A stretch of 64,000 nucleotides of DNA from Platynereis dumerilii (taxonomy: Eukaryota > Annelida > Polychaeta > Phyllodocida > Nereididae), in the NCBI GenBank assembly GCA_026936325.1, contig JAPTHN010000001.1, positions 95,743,859 through 95,807,858 of the forward strand, written 5' to 3'. The notes below the pieces were generated by a model. It saw only the letters and a program-made list of their open reading frames with translations, was not told the origin of the DNA and searched no databases. Each line of letters begins with the position of its first letter. Position 1 is the first letter of the stretch. Below are positions 23,471 through 35,091 of the stretch, piece by piece. A program made the position numbers and the translations under genes.

Positions 23471-23670
23471 CATATTGGTAGATGGCAGTGACAAGATGCA
23501 GAGGAACAGAATGCAGCGGAAGCAGCGCAGGGAATTCCCATAATTACATTACCACATCTGAAGCAAGAGGAACCTGTGTGGTACATACCAATGAGAGATG
23601 TGAGAGATACACCACCTTAGTGATGTTGATTTGCATCCGTATTTGTGTTCATATAATACATGAATTATTC
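23470..23670. repeat. duplicated unit, block e copy 3
   Basis: Matches 13545-13650 and 14882-14930: GACAAGATGCAGAGGAACA, ATTACATTACCACATCTGAA and ACATACCAATGAGAGA. It gives the uninterrupted state of the site that carries the hAT-like element in copy 2. Confidence 0.6.
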
Positions 23671-23969
23671 AACAATTGGCCACACCTAAATCTGAATTTA
23701 TTTACATAACTTTTGAAATTCGTTTCAAATTCAAGAAAACTTGAATGTATTCTAATTTGAATCACTAGACTGCATCAGATGTATCTGTTTAATGCACTTT
23801 AGTAGCAACTTTCCTGAACTATACATTTTTGTGATTTACAATCTTGATCTGAAATCTGCTCAATTGATAAAAAATGTTCTACTGATACAAAACCACAGGA
23901 AAATTTCTCACATAATGAATGCTTCCTTTTTTAATTGATTCTCATTACAAAAGAAGTGAATTCCATTTG

Positions 23970-24760
23970 GTAATTAATGACATTTTTTATTTTAGCCAGA
24001 GATGGCAGGGTTCTGCGAATGTCAGCCAGCTGTAATGGACCTAATGGCATCTGTAGAGCGCTGCAGTAAAAATGATATTGTAGCTTGTTGAAGGTAATCA
24101 ACAGAATAAACAAATTAATGTAGCAGTGGTTTCCAGGTTGATGCATGTCTTATCAAATGGACCTGTCTAAACTATGATTCATTTTAGTTGAGTAGGATTA
24201 CCAAGGTAGGATATCAGCATTCTGAAAAATGTAAAATACAGTCTTCACTGCACATAATGCACTCACATTTTTGGCCGATCGACATGTGACACAAGGTTTT
24301 TTTCTTTCAGCACAAGCTTAACTATTATGTTCATTAATATATGATCTTACATTTGCAAAGTATTGGAAGGTCACAACAGACCAAGACAAAAACATTGGGG
24401 CTAGACTAGTATTTTATTAAACAAGTATGGTTGTTTAGATATATATCTCTGTCAGTGGAGATCCAGGTTCCACCCACTGCTCCATAATTGCATATCACTG
24501 TCATGCACAAGTCCTGATATCTTCAATAGTGATGTCATTATGAGTAACGTTAATAATCCAAACAGTCCCTCTGTCATGCCAAAATCTGTGGCACTGTAAC
24601 ATCGCTTTTGAAGTCACACAACAATGTTACCATCCTCCAATCCATACATGACATCTGCGCGTGATGCTATCAGCTGCTTAGATAGAGGTAAGCTACTCAC
24701 AGTGACATTGTAAGGATTCGGTAAAAGGCTTCTTCCAACTTCTAAGAAGAAGCATTACTC
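23970..24760. repeat. duplicated unit, block f copy 3
   Basis: Third copy of block f. On minus, a 3' splice-like AGCTTACCTCTATCTAAGCAG is followed by the frame LIASRADVMYGLEDGNIVV and TGA, aligned codon for codon with copy 1. AATAAA-like TTTATT (on +) at about 24410 could serve as poly(A) signal downstream. This is the clearest hint that block f held a terminal exon. Confidence 0.5.
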
Positions 24761-25227
24761 TATGCTATACCAGTTCACCACAAAAATCTAAATCACATTT
24801 TATTTTATGTTCAGTTGCATGCAGTGCTTAAATGCTTGACATGGATTTACACTTGAAATTTCAAAAGCTGCTCTGACTCTGCAATCAAGAAAATACTACC
24901 GCTCATAAGGTTCATGTGCATTTAAACAGTTTAAAAAATGTGTCACCAATTAAAATAGCCCTATTGATCTCAAAGATTTCTTTGTCGATTTTGTATGAAA
25001 GTTGGTTTTGTATGAAAGTTGGTACTTCATAGGGACTGCAGGTTGACTTAATTCAGCCTATTGTGAAGCCACCTGCCTGCCTTTTCTAAAGGGTTGCAGG
25101 TGAAAATATATTCCTCAATCATATTTGGTGGACAACTTGAAACTAGGCCTATATATATTTTTAATAATGTTAGTGCAATTTCAAGTTTCTTGCATAGAAC
25201 TCTATACTGTTCCATGTACATGTTGTC

Positions 25228-25440
25228 ATTTTTCTCTCCAGTCACAGGCTCACAAAGACAAAAACAATATTATATGCATTTCATTGGAATTTATAGTGCA
25301 TCATTACTGTTCCAAGACTAGATCAGAATAGCAGACATCATCCAGGCACTGTCCCATGTTTATAAATTGGACTATCACTTGCAGCTGGTAACAAGAATAA
25401 ATATGTAATAGCTTCAACATCAGCATCCATGGAGGAGAGG
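25228..25440 (-). repeat. duplicated unit, block g copy 2
   Basis: Same block as 18238-18450. Read on minus it has a TATA-like CACTATAAATTCC, and GTTACCAGCTGCAAG upstream of it. On + it begins after TCATTTTTCTCTCCAG, which also looks like a 3' splice site, so the transcribed strand is uncertain. Confidence 0.5.
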
Positions 25441-25506
25441 TGTATATATATGCCTACTGTATTTATAAACACAAGTGTAGTAATGTTCTGAGTTTCATTA
25501 TCTGTT

Positions 25507-26830
25507 CAGTACAGGTCTTTATCCTCAGTCCAGTGTGAATCCTTGATTCTGATTGGCTGAGAGCCGCGGTGTATGACACCAGACAGGGTGTATGAGATAA
25601 ACAATGATGTCACAACCATAGGATTGTTATGACGTCATCCTTGTAGCAATAATAGTCATGATGTCACAATGCCATTGTTTGAGCCATTGTGACATCATCC
25701 TGGTGACAGCACTGTGATGACGTCACAATGCCTTTGCTTTGAAGGCAAGAAAAGTTTGCAAGAAAATCTATGGGAATCAATAAAACAAGAAGTCTGAGGA
25801 TAAAACCGTTACACCCTGCTCGTTTTTCGAGGGTACGGGAATTTATCCTCAGTCCAGTGTGAATCCTTGATTCTGATTGGTTGAGAGCCGCGGTGTATGA
25901 CACCGTACACCCTGTCTGTCGTCATCAGACAGGGTGTATGAGATAAACAATGATGTCACAATTGCAACCATAGGATTGTTATGACATCATCCTTGTAGCA
26001 ACAATAGTCATGACGTCACAATGCCATTGTTTGAGCCATTGTGACATCATCCAGATGACAGTGCTACTGATGATGTCACAATGCTGTTGCTTTGTTACTG
26101 AAAGACATTTCAGACTCAGTTTGCAAGATAATCTATGTGCATCAATAAAACAAGAAGTCTGAGGATAAAACCGTTACACCCTGCTCGTTTTTCGAGGGTA
26201 CGGGAATATACACCACTCAGGCCTCCATACACCACTCAGCCTTCGGCTTCGTGGTGTATGGAGTCCTTCGTGGTGTATATTCCCGTACCCTCGAAACGAG
26301 CAGGGTGTAACTGATAATACACCACTCAGGCCTCCATACGTATGGGGTCCTTCGTGGTGTATATTCCCGTACCCTCGAAACGAGCAGGGTGTAACTGATA
26401 TTATCCTCAGTCCAGAGTGAATCCTTGATTCTGATTGGCTGAGAGCCGCGGTGTATGACACCGTACACCCTGTCTGTCATCACCAGACAGGGTGTATGAG
26501 ATAAACAATGATGTCACAATTGCAACCATAGTATTGTTATGACGTCATCCTTGTAGCAACAATAGTCATGACGTCACAATGCCATTGTTTGAGCCATTGT
26601 GACATCATCAAGGTGACAGCTCTGGTGATGATGTCACAATGCTGTTGCTTTGTTACTGAAAGACATTTCAGACTCAGTTTGCAAGAAAATCTATGGGAAT
26701 CAATAAAACAAGAACACTCAGGCCTCCATACACCACTCAGCCTTCGGCTTCGTGGTGTATGGAGTCCTTCGTGGTGTATATTCCCGTACCCTCGAAACGA
26801 GCAGGGTGTAACTGATAATATTCTCTCAAT
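25507..26830. repeat. three tandem copies of a palindrome-rich repeat with CRE-like sites
   Basis: Copies start at about 25520, 25845 and 26402, each with TATCCTCAGTCCAGTGTGAA (in whole or part), GATTCTGATTGG, GAGCCGCGGTGTATGACACC, then several TGAYRTCAY words and AATCAATAAAACAAGAA. Exact TGACGTCA occurs at 25630, 25718, 26011, 26540 and 26569. Copies end in or are joined by hairpins: 26173-26311 (GTTACACCCTGCTCG arms), 26319-26362 and 26724-26764. Short open frames here are repeat translation. Confidence 0.85.
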
Positions 26831-26839
26831 CTCATCAAG

Positions 26840-27423
26840 CAGTCCTCATGCAGTTACAGAAAATGATGCTGTCTGTTTCTGTCTGTGGTGCCAAATGACA
26901 CCAATGTAGATTGTTTTTAATAATTTCTGAAAGTTATTGCATTCTTCGGCATTTGACATACAATACGTATCCAGCAACACAAGTTTTAATAACAAACTGT
27001 GCAATTGATTTTGTAATAAAAAATATATGCACATGTACAAATATTTAAAAAATTACATTGGTACTTCATGATTTGATAAGAGTTACAATAAAGAAAATGC
27101 TTGCAAAATAAATTATTTTCAATTCAACAATTTATTTAGTGGAGCATTCAATCATTCACTGAAAAAATACATTACTAAATAATCTGTACAAGTATACATT
27201 ACATGCAATATATGTAGATTAATTCAATATAAATTAGTACAATATTGACTGGTGATGAGGGCAACAGTTCAATCTGTTTGACCAGAGGGAGTGATAGTCA
27301 CCTTCTGTTGCCCAAGGTCAATCAGAGAAAAGCTTACATCTGTGAGGTGTTATAATATAAAATATGTCACCCTCAGTCCCTCACATATGTTCACAAGGCA
27401 CAGCATTAAATCTGACAATCAAA
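26840..27423 (-). other. 3' flank and UTR of the GST-omega gene
   Basis: AT-rich, no other gene. Read on minus, CACTAAATAAATTG at about 27125-27138 offers an AATAAA signal about 290 bp after the GST stop, a plausible 3' end. Confidence 0.45.
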
Positions 27424-28146
27424 TTAAAGTCCATAATCAAAGTTGGCCTTCTTGGCGTGAATAGATTCAATGAATGCCTTGTGGTCGTCGTCGGAACATG
27501 CAGTTGCCTTGACGGCAGGTTCAGCTGTAATGGCAGATCTCCAGGCGTTGAGTTTTGGAAATCGGTCTTTTGGCATGAGGTCTTCACTGACGATCTTGCC
27601 GAGTCCCTGAAGACGTTCCAGATGGGGCCACAAGAAGTAGTCGACCATGCCAGCTTTCGATCCATTGAAGAACTTATCTTCCAGGTGGTTTTCGAAGAAA
27701 TCCAGAGCTTTACGGAACGCTTCGGCATTTTCAGCATTTTTGGGATCATCGGGCTGAGCGTAGTACAATTTGTAGTAAGGTCCGGTGTACTTGGATGCAC
27801 TCTCCATGAGGATCTTGACCTTCGCCTTCTGGTAGGGGTCTTTGGAATAAAGTTCTCCAGTTCCATAGACCTGTTCGAGGAAATCGCAAACAACTGCAGA
27901 TTCGTACAGGACTTGTCCATCTTTTTCGTAAGCTGGAACTGTGCCAAATGGGTTCTTGTCGAAATACCAGGTTGGTTTGCTGCCCAGGTTGATGTTGACC
28001 GTCTCGTAAGGAACCTTGTAGTGGGCCAGTACAATCCTCGCTCTCTGGGCGTAAGGACAGAAGCGCATGCTGTAGATCCTCATCTTTCCTTTCTCCATTG
28101 GAGGAAAGGGAGATTCCTTCGTCAATGCTTGTTCGGAACGTGGCAT
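27424..28146 (-). CDS. GSTO: omega-class glutathione S-transferase, intronless, 240 aa
   Basis: Cytosolic GST of the omega class, using glutathione for thioltransferase and dehydroascorbate/arsenical reduction. The protein has the omega N-terminal extension (residues 1-20) and a thioredoxin-like domain (about 21-100). The active-site motif is RFCPYAQR with Cys30, where other GST classes use Tyr or Ser. Lys57, VP at 70-71 (cis-proline) and ES at 82-83 form the usual glutathione pocket. A helical C-terminal domain (about 105-230) follows. Length matches the family (about 240). The start is the first ATG in frame, aligned with other omega enzymes. Vertebrate GSTO genes are split; this one has no intron, so it may be a retrocopy or an intron-loss lineage, but I see no poly(A) tail or flanking duplication. 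The frame is intact. Antisense frames over it are shadows. Confidence 0.95.
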   Translation of the reverse strand: MPRSEQALTKESPFPPMEKGKMRIYSMRFCPYAQRARIVLAHYKVPYETVNINLGSKPTWYFDKNPFGTVPAYEKDGQVLYESAVVCDFLEQVYGTGELYSKDPYQKAKVKILMESASKYTGPYYKLYYAQPDDPKNAENAEAFRKALDFFENHLEDKFFNGSKAGMVDYFLWPHLERLQGLGKIVSEDLMPKDRFPKLNAWRSAITAEPAVKATACSDDDHKAFIESIHAKKANFDYGL

Positions 28147-28200
28147 GGTGAATAAGAATCAACTGTTCAGATATGGTCAATACAATATCTTTTGTTTCAC

Positions 28201-28256
28201 TGACTCAGTGTCTCAGATGATATTGATTCACTAAGATGTCCAGATTTATATATATA
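28201..28256 (-). promoter_or_regulatory. putative GST-omega promoter: TATA element and AP-1/ARE-like site
   Basis: On minus, CTATATATATAAATCTGG (28256-28241) is a TATA-like element about 95-110 bp upstream of the start codon, placing a start site near 28215. TGACTCAG at 28201-28208 (on +) is an exact AP-1 core, related to the antioxidant response element, and fits a stress-induced GST. It would lie at or just after the start site. Inferred only from sequence. Confidence 0.4.
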
Positions 28257-28259
28257 GGT

Positions 28260-30268
28260 CTTCACTTGAACGAAGCACCACTGCATGGTGGTGACAAATG
28301 CAACGGAATATTGAAATGTCATGCCGACTCACTGTTGATACTATTTTCTTTAGTACTGTTGATAATACTTGATGTGACAAATTGTTCCATATTATGCACC
28401 ATGTCAGATATTTGGGAGCACAGCTGATATAGTTTGCTCGATAAACTGTGCTTGATATCTTTTTGCCAACAATAAAAATAATAATAATTAAAAGAAAGTG
28501 TAATAAATTTTCTGATACATGTTTCATATCACTATGATATGGCAAATGATATTTCCAAAAAATACAAATCTGATATTTTCATGCACCACAATGTACTATA
28601 AACCACAACAGTCATGGTGAATAATCGTTTGTAGGCTAACATTTACATTGAATTTGTCTTTTATTCAGGAATCTGAAAAGGATATTTCGTTCTCTTTTAG
28701 ATAATTCTGACTTCATCTGAGGTAATTATATTAAGGATCAGGTAATTATTTTCATGCAAAATACAACAGCAAATAATAACCCACTAATTATACACTCATG
28801 CTCATAAATATGAAATATACAGGCAGATGTCAAAAAGTGAGTCCTAATTTGGTAACACCGTTTTGTGATGGGAGCTGCAAACAGACTTCAAACTTTTTTT
28901 AAAGATAAATATGGGTCCATTCAGCATAATAAACCTAATGTTTTTAAGAAATTTATGAAAATCTGGAAACTCGGGTCAATAATGGGAATACTGAGAAACA
29001 ATAAATATTCTAATTTTTGAAGGGTTGATATCAGATGAAATATTGTTGATAAATGAAAGAAATTGTATCTGAAAGAAAACGAGCTACATATAAAAAATTC
29101 TGGTTTTGTAAACAAGATGATACTATATAACACTTGTCGGTTAGAACTTAGATGCCAAATAAAAGCTCTGGGGACCAATTCCAGACCAGAGAGCGTCCGT
29201 AATATATATCAACACATCCAAGCAAAGGTGAGGCTGAGTGATGCATACCAATGACAGAAATATCCTGTGTCAAAAGGAACCTCATATATACTGCTGATGG
29301 TGATTTGCACCTAATTTGCGCAGATACACATTTTCTAAATTGCATTTTCTCAATTCCCAAAGGACAAACTTCTGCTACCTAAATGACCAGTTTGGTGAAT
29401 GTGAGACAAGACGGTGTAACAGGGCAAAATAAGTTTTACTTTTTCTCAAACGTTTTTGTTGAACGTGAAAATGGTTCGATTGGCATATATCCTTCTGCAA
29501 GTTTCAAGTATAACTTAGTATTTACATGCACAGTGGCTGAATAATTTTGGAGTTTAAGCCTGATTAAAAAATAATATTTAGCCTTTTTTGAAAACTCGAT
29601 CAGTTGACATGATGTTGTATGAGAAAGAATGATCTTGCTTATCAGGAAAATGTGTTTATCTTTGGTTTGGCATTATGGAAATATGGATGAAAATGATTGT
29701 TAATCCACTTGATGGACAATCACACTCTCTGGCATTGTTTTTACAGAACAAGACGAAAAAGGTTGTAAGAATCTGTGACTCTTGCTAGTTTAGGCCGTAG
29801 TTAAAAATAAAATAGTTTCGTGGAATTAATGTAATTTCTAACTATACAAATCACTTTTGATAAACATAGGTTTTTTTTCTTCATAATTTGTTTTAATCAA
29901 TTTTGCCCTCCGTTTTCTTTCCAGTTGTTGACATAACTTACACACTCATATGTAATTTAATGTAATTTACTGAACTCAGGCCGGTGGTGGGCCTCTACAC
30001 GTATGTTCTGACCTCATTGATGAGTGAAATATATGCAACGATGCGATGAGCCTGGACGGATTCCTCAAACGAAGTAAGTGGATGGTAATACCATTGATGG
30101 CAAACTCCTGGACGGAGAAACTGATGAAAAATTATGGACGGAGAATCTCCATGATCAACACAAATCTTCGCAAACAAGAACTACATAACTATATACATAT
30201 TTACAGTTGGCAATAGTGCTTGACTAATTTCTTTTTCCCTCGCACTCACAGGGCTCGAAATCTCTCTG
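28260..30268. other. no gene; short block e match at 29235-29330
   Basis: AT-rich intergenic DNA. GATGCATACCAATGACAGAA at about 29239 aligns with blocks e at 14.89 and 23.58 kb, so the duplicated series continues past the GST gene. Nothing else supported. Confidence 0.5.
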
Positions 30269-30536
30269 CACTGAAAAAAAGGATTGTCTGATATCAGACA
30301 ATCACTGTCTAATATGTGTTCGATCAAGCGATTGTCTAATCAAGACAATTGAATTGTTCAAAATATCAAAGAACTTGTTTTTTTCATTCAATTGATGTTT
30401 GAACCAGACAATCAATTGAATGAAGCAAACAAGTTCTTTGACATTTTGAACAATTCAATTGTCTGGATTAGACAATCGCTTGATCGGACACATTAGACAT
30501 TGATTTTCTGATATCAGACAATCCTTTTTTTCAGTG
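30269..30536. mobile_element. 268-bp palindromic MITE
   Basis: Almost perfect inverted repeat from end to end: CACTGAAAAAAAGGATTGTC / mirror, with GATATCAGACAATC and GCGATTGTCTAAT in both arms and a short centre near 30395. No coding content. The target duplication is not clear. Confidence 0.88.
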
Positions 30537-31312
30537 TGTTAGGCTTTGTTAACAATATTAAGGATAATTATGCCTATCAAATTTAAGATGGTTATCTATG
30601 GTGATGCCAAGATCCTTTTCTTCCTGTATATTTTCTAGATATGATGCATCTCCTGTCGGTGTTGGTAGATGAAGCCTTCGATCTTGCAGATTATATTCCT
30701 ATATCAATCAATTCTATAAGTGACGGGTTGAAATAAAATTTGTTTGTTTCCAAGAGTTCATAAATGCCATATTTATTGTCAATAATGTTTTGCGGCCATG
30801 GTATTTTGAGTTTCCAGACCAAGCCAAGTATTACCATATAACAACCTCATGCAGACATTGATTGACTGCAGTGAAGTTTTTTTCTAACCATGGACCTGTC
30901 CACACCTGTTAAAAGATTGTGTCAATAGAGCACTGATGCATACATGTGTATCACAAATCAACATCGATCATGTTGACGATATTGATCTGTACTGAATTCA
31001 GTACAATAATATCATTAGTATGGTCTGGCTTTTTCTGACTTCCTCATAATTTAATATAAAATGGAAATCATGTTTTAACTTATTGATTTATTCATTCACG
31101 ACGTCTGAGATATATCATCAATACACTCTAAACACAGAGTGGTCAAGATGACAACTCTAGAGTGGTAATTCCTGGTGCCTAAACCGACAACTCCTTGGGT
31201 CAAAATTGCTAAAGGGTTGTCAATGTGACAAATAATGGAATAGTAAGCCGTAACACTCTCATAATCAAAGCTACCAGATGTTGATCAAATTGACTACCTT
31301 TCCAACACTTAC

Positions 31313-31430
31313 AGAATCAGAATCAGAATTATCTTTATTTGGTCTTGAAGGAAAAACAAATTAATTAATGAATATCTAGAAAATGAAATATATAAATATC
31401 ATTCAAGACCAGGGCCCACTCAAAGACAAG
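31313..31430 (-). mobile_element. 3' end fragment of a CR1/L2-type LINE
   Basis: On minus: CTTCAAGACCAAATAAAGAT then AATTCTGATTCTGATTC, i.e. AATAAA followed by a (TTCTGA)n tail, the usual 3' end of this LINE group. Only the 3' UTR is present. Confidence 0.55.
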
Positions 31431-31540
31431 TCTTTATGAAAAATAATGGATTAGTAAGCATAGTCAACGTAGTCATTTTGATTATGATAGAATAGTCAAA
31501 ATGATTTTCTAGGAAGTCACTACCCAATTTTTGCAACCAT

Positions 31541-33676
31541 TAGGGGAGAGCAGGGCCAGTTGAACCAAATTTTAGAAATTGCTCTCCTGTGCGCATACCT
31601 TTACAGCTTTCAAGGAGAACAAAGATGGAAAAGGTAGTTTGAAAAGTTGTCTAAATATCCCAACTTTAGGTTTTTGCGTATATCTTACCACGGCCGACAT
31701 ATGAGCCTCCAAAAAATTTTAAAAAATTGGTTCAACTGGCCCCACCCTCGGGGCCAGTTTAACCATCCATTGGGACCAGTTGAACCATTGGAAGGATGAT
31801 GGGTGAAGTGTGGGGCTGCAGTCCTTTATTTTTGCTAACCAGTTTAGCTAGGAGCATAGCATGTTTTGGCTAAATTTGGCATGTCTTGCTCATTTCTTTC
31901 TGTTGAAAGAATAGTTTGGGGACAGTTAAACTTTAATAATCAATTTTTTTATTTATTTTAATCCATTGTAATGGGCCTATTAGAAAAACAGTTTTACTGA
32001 ATAGTACCTCTCATTGTAAATGTATTTTGTTAAAAATTTGATTAAAAAAAAAAACTGTCATAAACTCCCCTGGTTCAACTGGCCCCACTGTGACCTCCAT
32101 GTATCTATATATAGCCTGGCTGTACCCTTGTTGTGGGATACCATTTTAAGGAGGTGGGTTTCCATCTACACATAACCCATTATTTTATGATGATATGACA
32201 TCCCTGCAGACCAAGTAATTTAAATGCTATGAAAGCTCCAATCTCAATATGACAAACTACAATTTACATGCTAAAAGGGAAAAAACTGTGATAGTTTCAT
32301 TACCATGTGTCTCAGAGCCAAAACATCTATATGGAAAAGACTAGCAAAACGGGCCACCTAACTTTGAAGGCTTGCTGCACGAAGGTGGTATATCATGCAA
32401 ATGCCAAATAAGGTCTGATCCATGAAGAAGTACCAATAGCACTTGCTCAAACACAGAAAAGTGCTTTTTTAATAGTTCAAACTCAAATTTTTCCCTATTT
32501 TCAAAAATGCTACTTTATCCCGTTTTGCCCCATGATTGGGGCAAAATAGAATTTCATACGGGGAAAAATGGGAAGAAATTAAGTGACAAAAGTTCTGCAA
32601 TAAATCAGCTGTTTTGATAATAGCCCAACTAAAAAGCATGTTGACAAACAAAAATGCATTAATTCATGTCATTGCAATGTGAGAATATTGCAGAATACTA
32701 AGAGTAAACATAGCAATAAATTATGAAATCAACATCTCAAAACAGGATGCAATTATAGCTGGGGAGTGATGCTAGTAATTCTACATTCTATGTAATTATT
32801 TGACAAATTATTTAACCATAAACATTAGGTTACAAAAGAAACAAAATTAGTTATATTTTGTGGAAATGTGACATTTTTATGAATATTCACATAACTCTGA
32901 TTTCCGAGTTTTCTTAATAATTTAACAATTCAAACTGGTATTGGACTTGACTATGCTTTTTGAAAGGTAGTTACATTCGTTTCAGTTTCAACAATACAGG
33001 GTTTTACCACTAAGCCTAAATCCTCAAGGCATTACTGATGACATGGATTAGATCCACAAATCTTGTGATTTTTTAAAATTTTGCCTGTTATATGGCCAGA
33101 AAGAGTATCAAATGTCTCAAATGTCATGGTTGAATTGACTCGATATCAAGCTTCAACCTTTTCTAGGCTGGGATTGCTTTTTTGTGCTTCCCATTTTGCC
33201 CCCGCAGGAGGACTCCATCTTGCCCCAACCATGCAGGGTAGATTAATAATGACCTACTCTGACATGACAAAGCACCAGACCACATTTTTTTGCTTAATAA
33301 GCAAGCTTAATAGTCCTCTTATAACACTGACTATGAATTATTCGGCTGGGAACTTCATTGGAGGTACTACACCATTTCCAAAAATTATTGATTTTTTAAG
33401 AAAATCGACCAAAAACTACAAATTAACATAACTGCATACCTGTAACGTTCTCATCAACGAAACTCTCGGGAAAAGTTGGTCATGTATCCTATTTTATTTT
33501 CCAACCGAAAAATGAGAAGACAGGTCAAAACGTTCCCAGAAAACTAAAAAAACCATTTTGCCCCGCCGGTCCGTTTTGCCCCTCGTTCCCCTATGTTCCC
33601 ATGCCTGCTCCACCTGGTGAAAAAATCAAGGGTGGTTCAACTGGCCTACCGGTTCAACTGGCCCCGCTCTCCCCTA
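31541..33676. mobile_element. 2.1-kb TIR DNA element with repeated GGTTCAACTGGCCCC
   Basis: Ends TAGGGGAGAGCAGGGCCAGT and its mirror GGCCCCGCTCTCCCCTA. If the outer TA is a target duplication the element is 31543-33674. The word GGTTCAACTGGCC or its inverse recurs at about 31559, 31730, 31750, 31783, 32073, 33634 and 33652, which suggests transposase-binding sites or nested related copies (the one at 32073 also looks like an end). No transposase frame was found. The superfamily is not assigned. Confidence 0.65.
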
Positions 33677-34334
33677 CTACCCTAAAGTAGTCATAAACTA
33701 GTCACAGTGACAACCAAATGTTTAGAGTGTTATAACTTTACTTACAGTTTTTTTATACAGGTTTATTATTAGGTACTGATGCCCAGAAGGAAAAAAAATC
33801 CTTGAATCTCTAGAACAGTCTAAATATGAATGTGTTAAAATGTTTACATTTCAAATATTGATGATACTGTTAAAGCATACATGCCTTTCCAAATTTCATA
33901 TTAGTACCGACACGTGTGGCAATTACATTGTATCTCTATAAGTCCCAAGGCAAGTGCAGAGCAGTTGTCTGAGAAAAATTTTTTTTTGCTAAATCTGCAA
34001 AACAGATGACGAACGACTTGAATCAGGCTAGAACTATGTATTTGTGTCATTCCAAGACAATTCAACAAAGTTCAGAAACATCCCCATCTGACCCCTCAGA
34101 TTCGTCTGAGTAATTCTCAGTACCTGTCAAAAGTATTGTAATGGATATGCACAAAGTTTCAGCTCAATGTTTCATCAAAGAAACAGCCTTAGTTGTTTCT
34201 AGACATCATATCTGGGATCTATACATATATATAGAATTTTATCGGCAACAGATCATCACACAGTGGCCTACAGGGGGCAAGAGAAAAAAATTTTGAAAGA
34301 CAAAAAAGCCTCTGCATGCCAGACTGGTACTTAC

Positions 34335-34991
34335 TCAGTTTTCCAACATTGCCCATGTTTCCTGAATGACATCTAACTGCTTAGCTGCTGCCTCTCTTCT
34401 TTATATAGTCAAGTCTTTTTTTTTTGGCAGTAAGTTTTTGGCTGATAATTAAAAACATACCTTACTCTTGATGAAAAGACTTGTCTCCTCCTTTTCCTGA
34501 CACCTTGACCAAACAGTTTCATAAACATTTGGAAGTATTGGCATCTTGTAGCACTGGTTTTGAGGTGATCCCATTAGAATAACATTGCTGTCAACACAAC
34601 TCAAGAAGCCATTTTCTTCTACTGCTTCTATTGCTGCTGTTGTGACGTCACCATTGTTGCAGTGATGTCATAGAGAGAACAATGCTGATGATGTCACCAC
34701 AGAAGGCTAAAAATAGTTCTAAATGTGCTGTACAGCAATTTAGCATTGTAAGTGCCTGCATGATAGAGCTGGGGGATCAGAGGACATAAATTTAGTCCAA
34801 ATCTTGCTTGGTCATGGTTTACTCACCCTAATAAACCAAAAATTAAACCTCAGATTTAATCGTGGATTGTTTTATTGGGTAAAAACTTACAGCAAAAATA
34901 AAATGTCTTGACTTTAGTTGTTTTGCATTTTATGGTTGCTATCTTGGCCAGATGCCACCAACTGGTTGAAAGAAGAACACACTTCTCCCAT
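34335..34991 (-). pseudogene. duplicated unit copy 4, block c, split by a 0.5-kb insertion
   Basis: Minus ATG at 34991 opens MGEVCSSFNQLVASGQDSNH then KMQNN and stops, in register with copy 1. The 3' splice AG is changed (GCAA), so this exon is likely dead. The rest of the block resumes at 34411 as EAAAKQLDVIQETWAMLEN, in the family frame (compare QSAKQLKVALET at 50.5 kb), and ends at GTAAGT, a perfect donor word (34334-34329). The inserted stretch 34412-34905 holds an open minus frame (about 34669-34455) ending AAG/GTATGT; see findings. Confidence 0.35.
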
Positions 34992-35065
34992 GTTGGATAT
35001 TTGCAAAGAAAAAGATAAATGGGTCAGATGCTCATAATCACAGGGGCTTTTTTACGAAATATTTT

Positions 35066-35091
35066 GTTGTTGTTGTTGTTGTTGTTGTTCA
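35066..35091 (+). repeat. (TTG)n microsatellite
   Basis: About eight consecutive TTG units. Confidence 0.9.

Larger units (their letters stand above)
31124..33729. mobile_element. palindromic MITE (CACTCTAAAC ends) split by later insertions
   Basis: Outer ends CACTCTAAACACAGAGTGGT (31124) and the mirror ending GTTTAGAGTG (33729) with GTGACAAC words inside both arms. The element is interrupted by the tail of a LINE at about 31313-31430 and by a 2.1-kb TIR element at 31541-33676; without these it would be some hundreds of bases long. Confidence 0.7.

Noticed and set aside
25507-26830. CRISPR-like array from three regular repeats
   Set aside because: Units of more than 300 bp with no short uniform repeats or spacers, and the window is animal DNA.
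27364-28155. 263-codon + frame and two other minus frames over 27.4-28.2 kb
   Set aside because: Shadows of the GST-omega gene, whose frame alone carries domain motifs.
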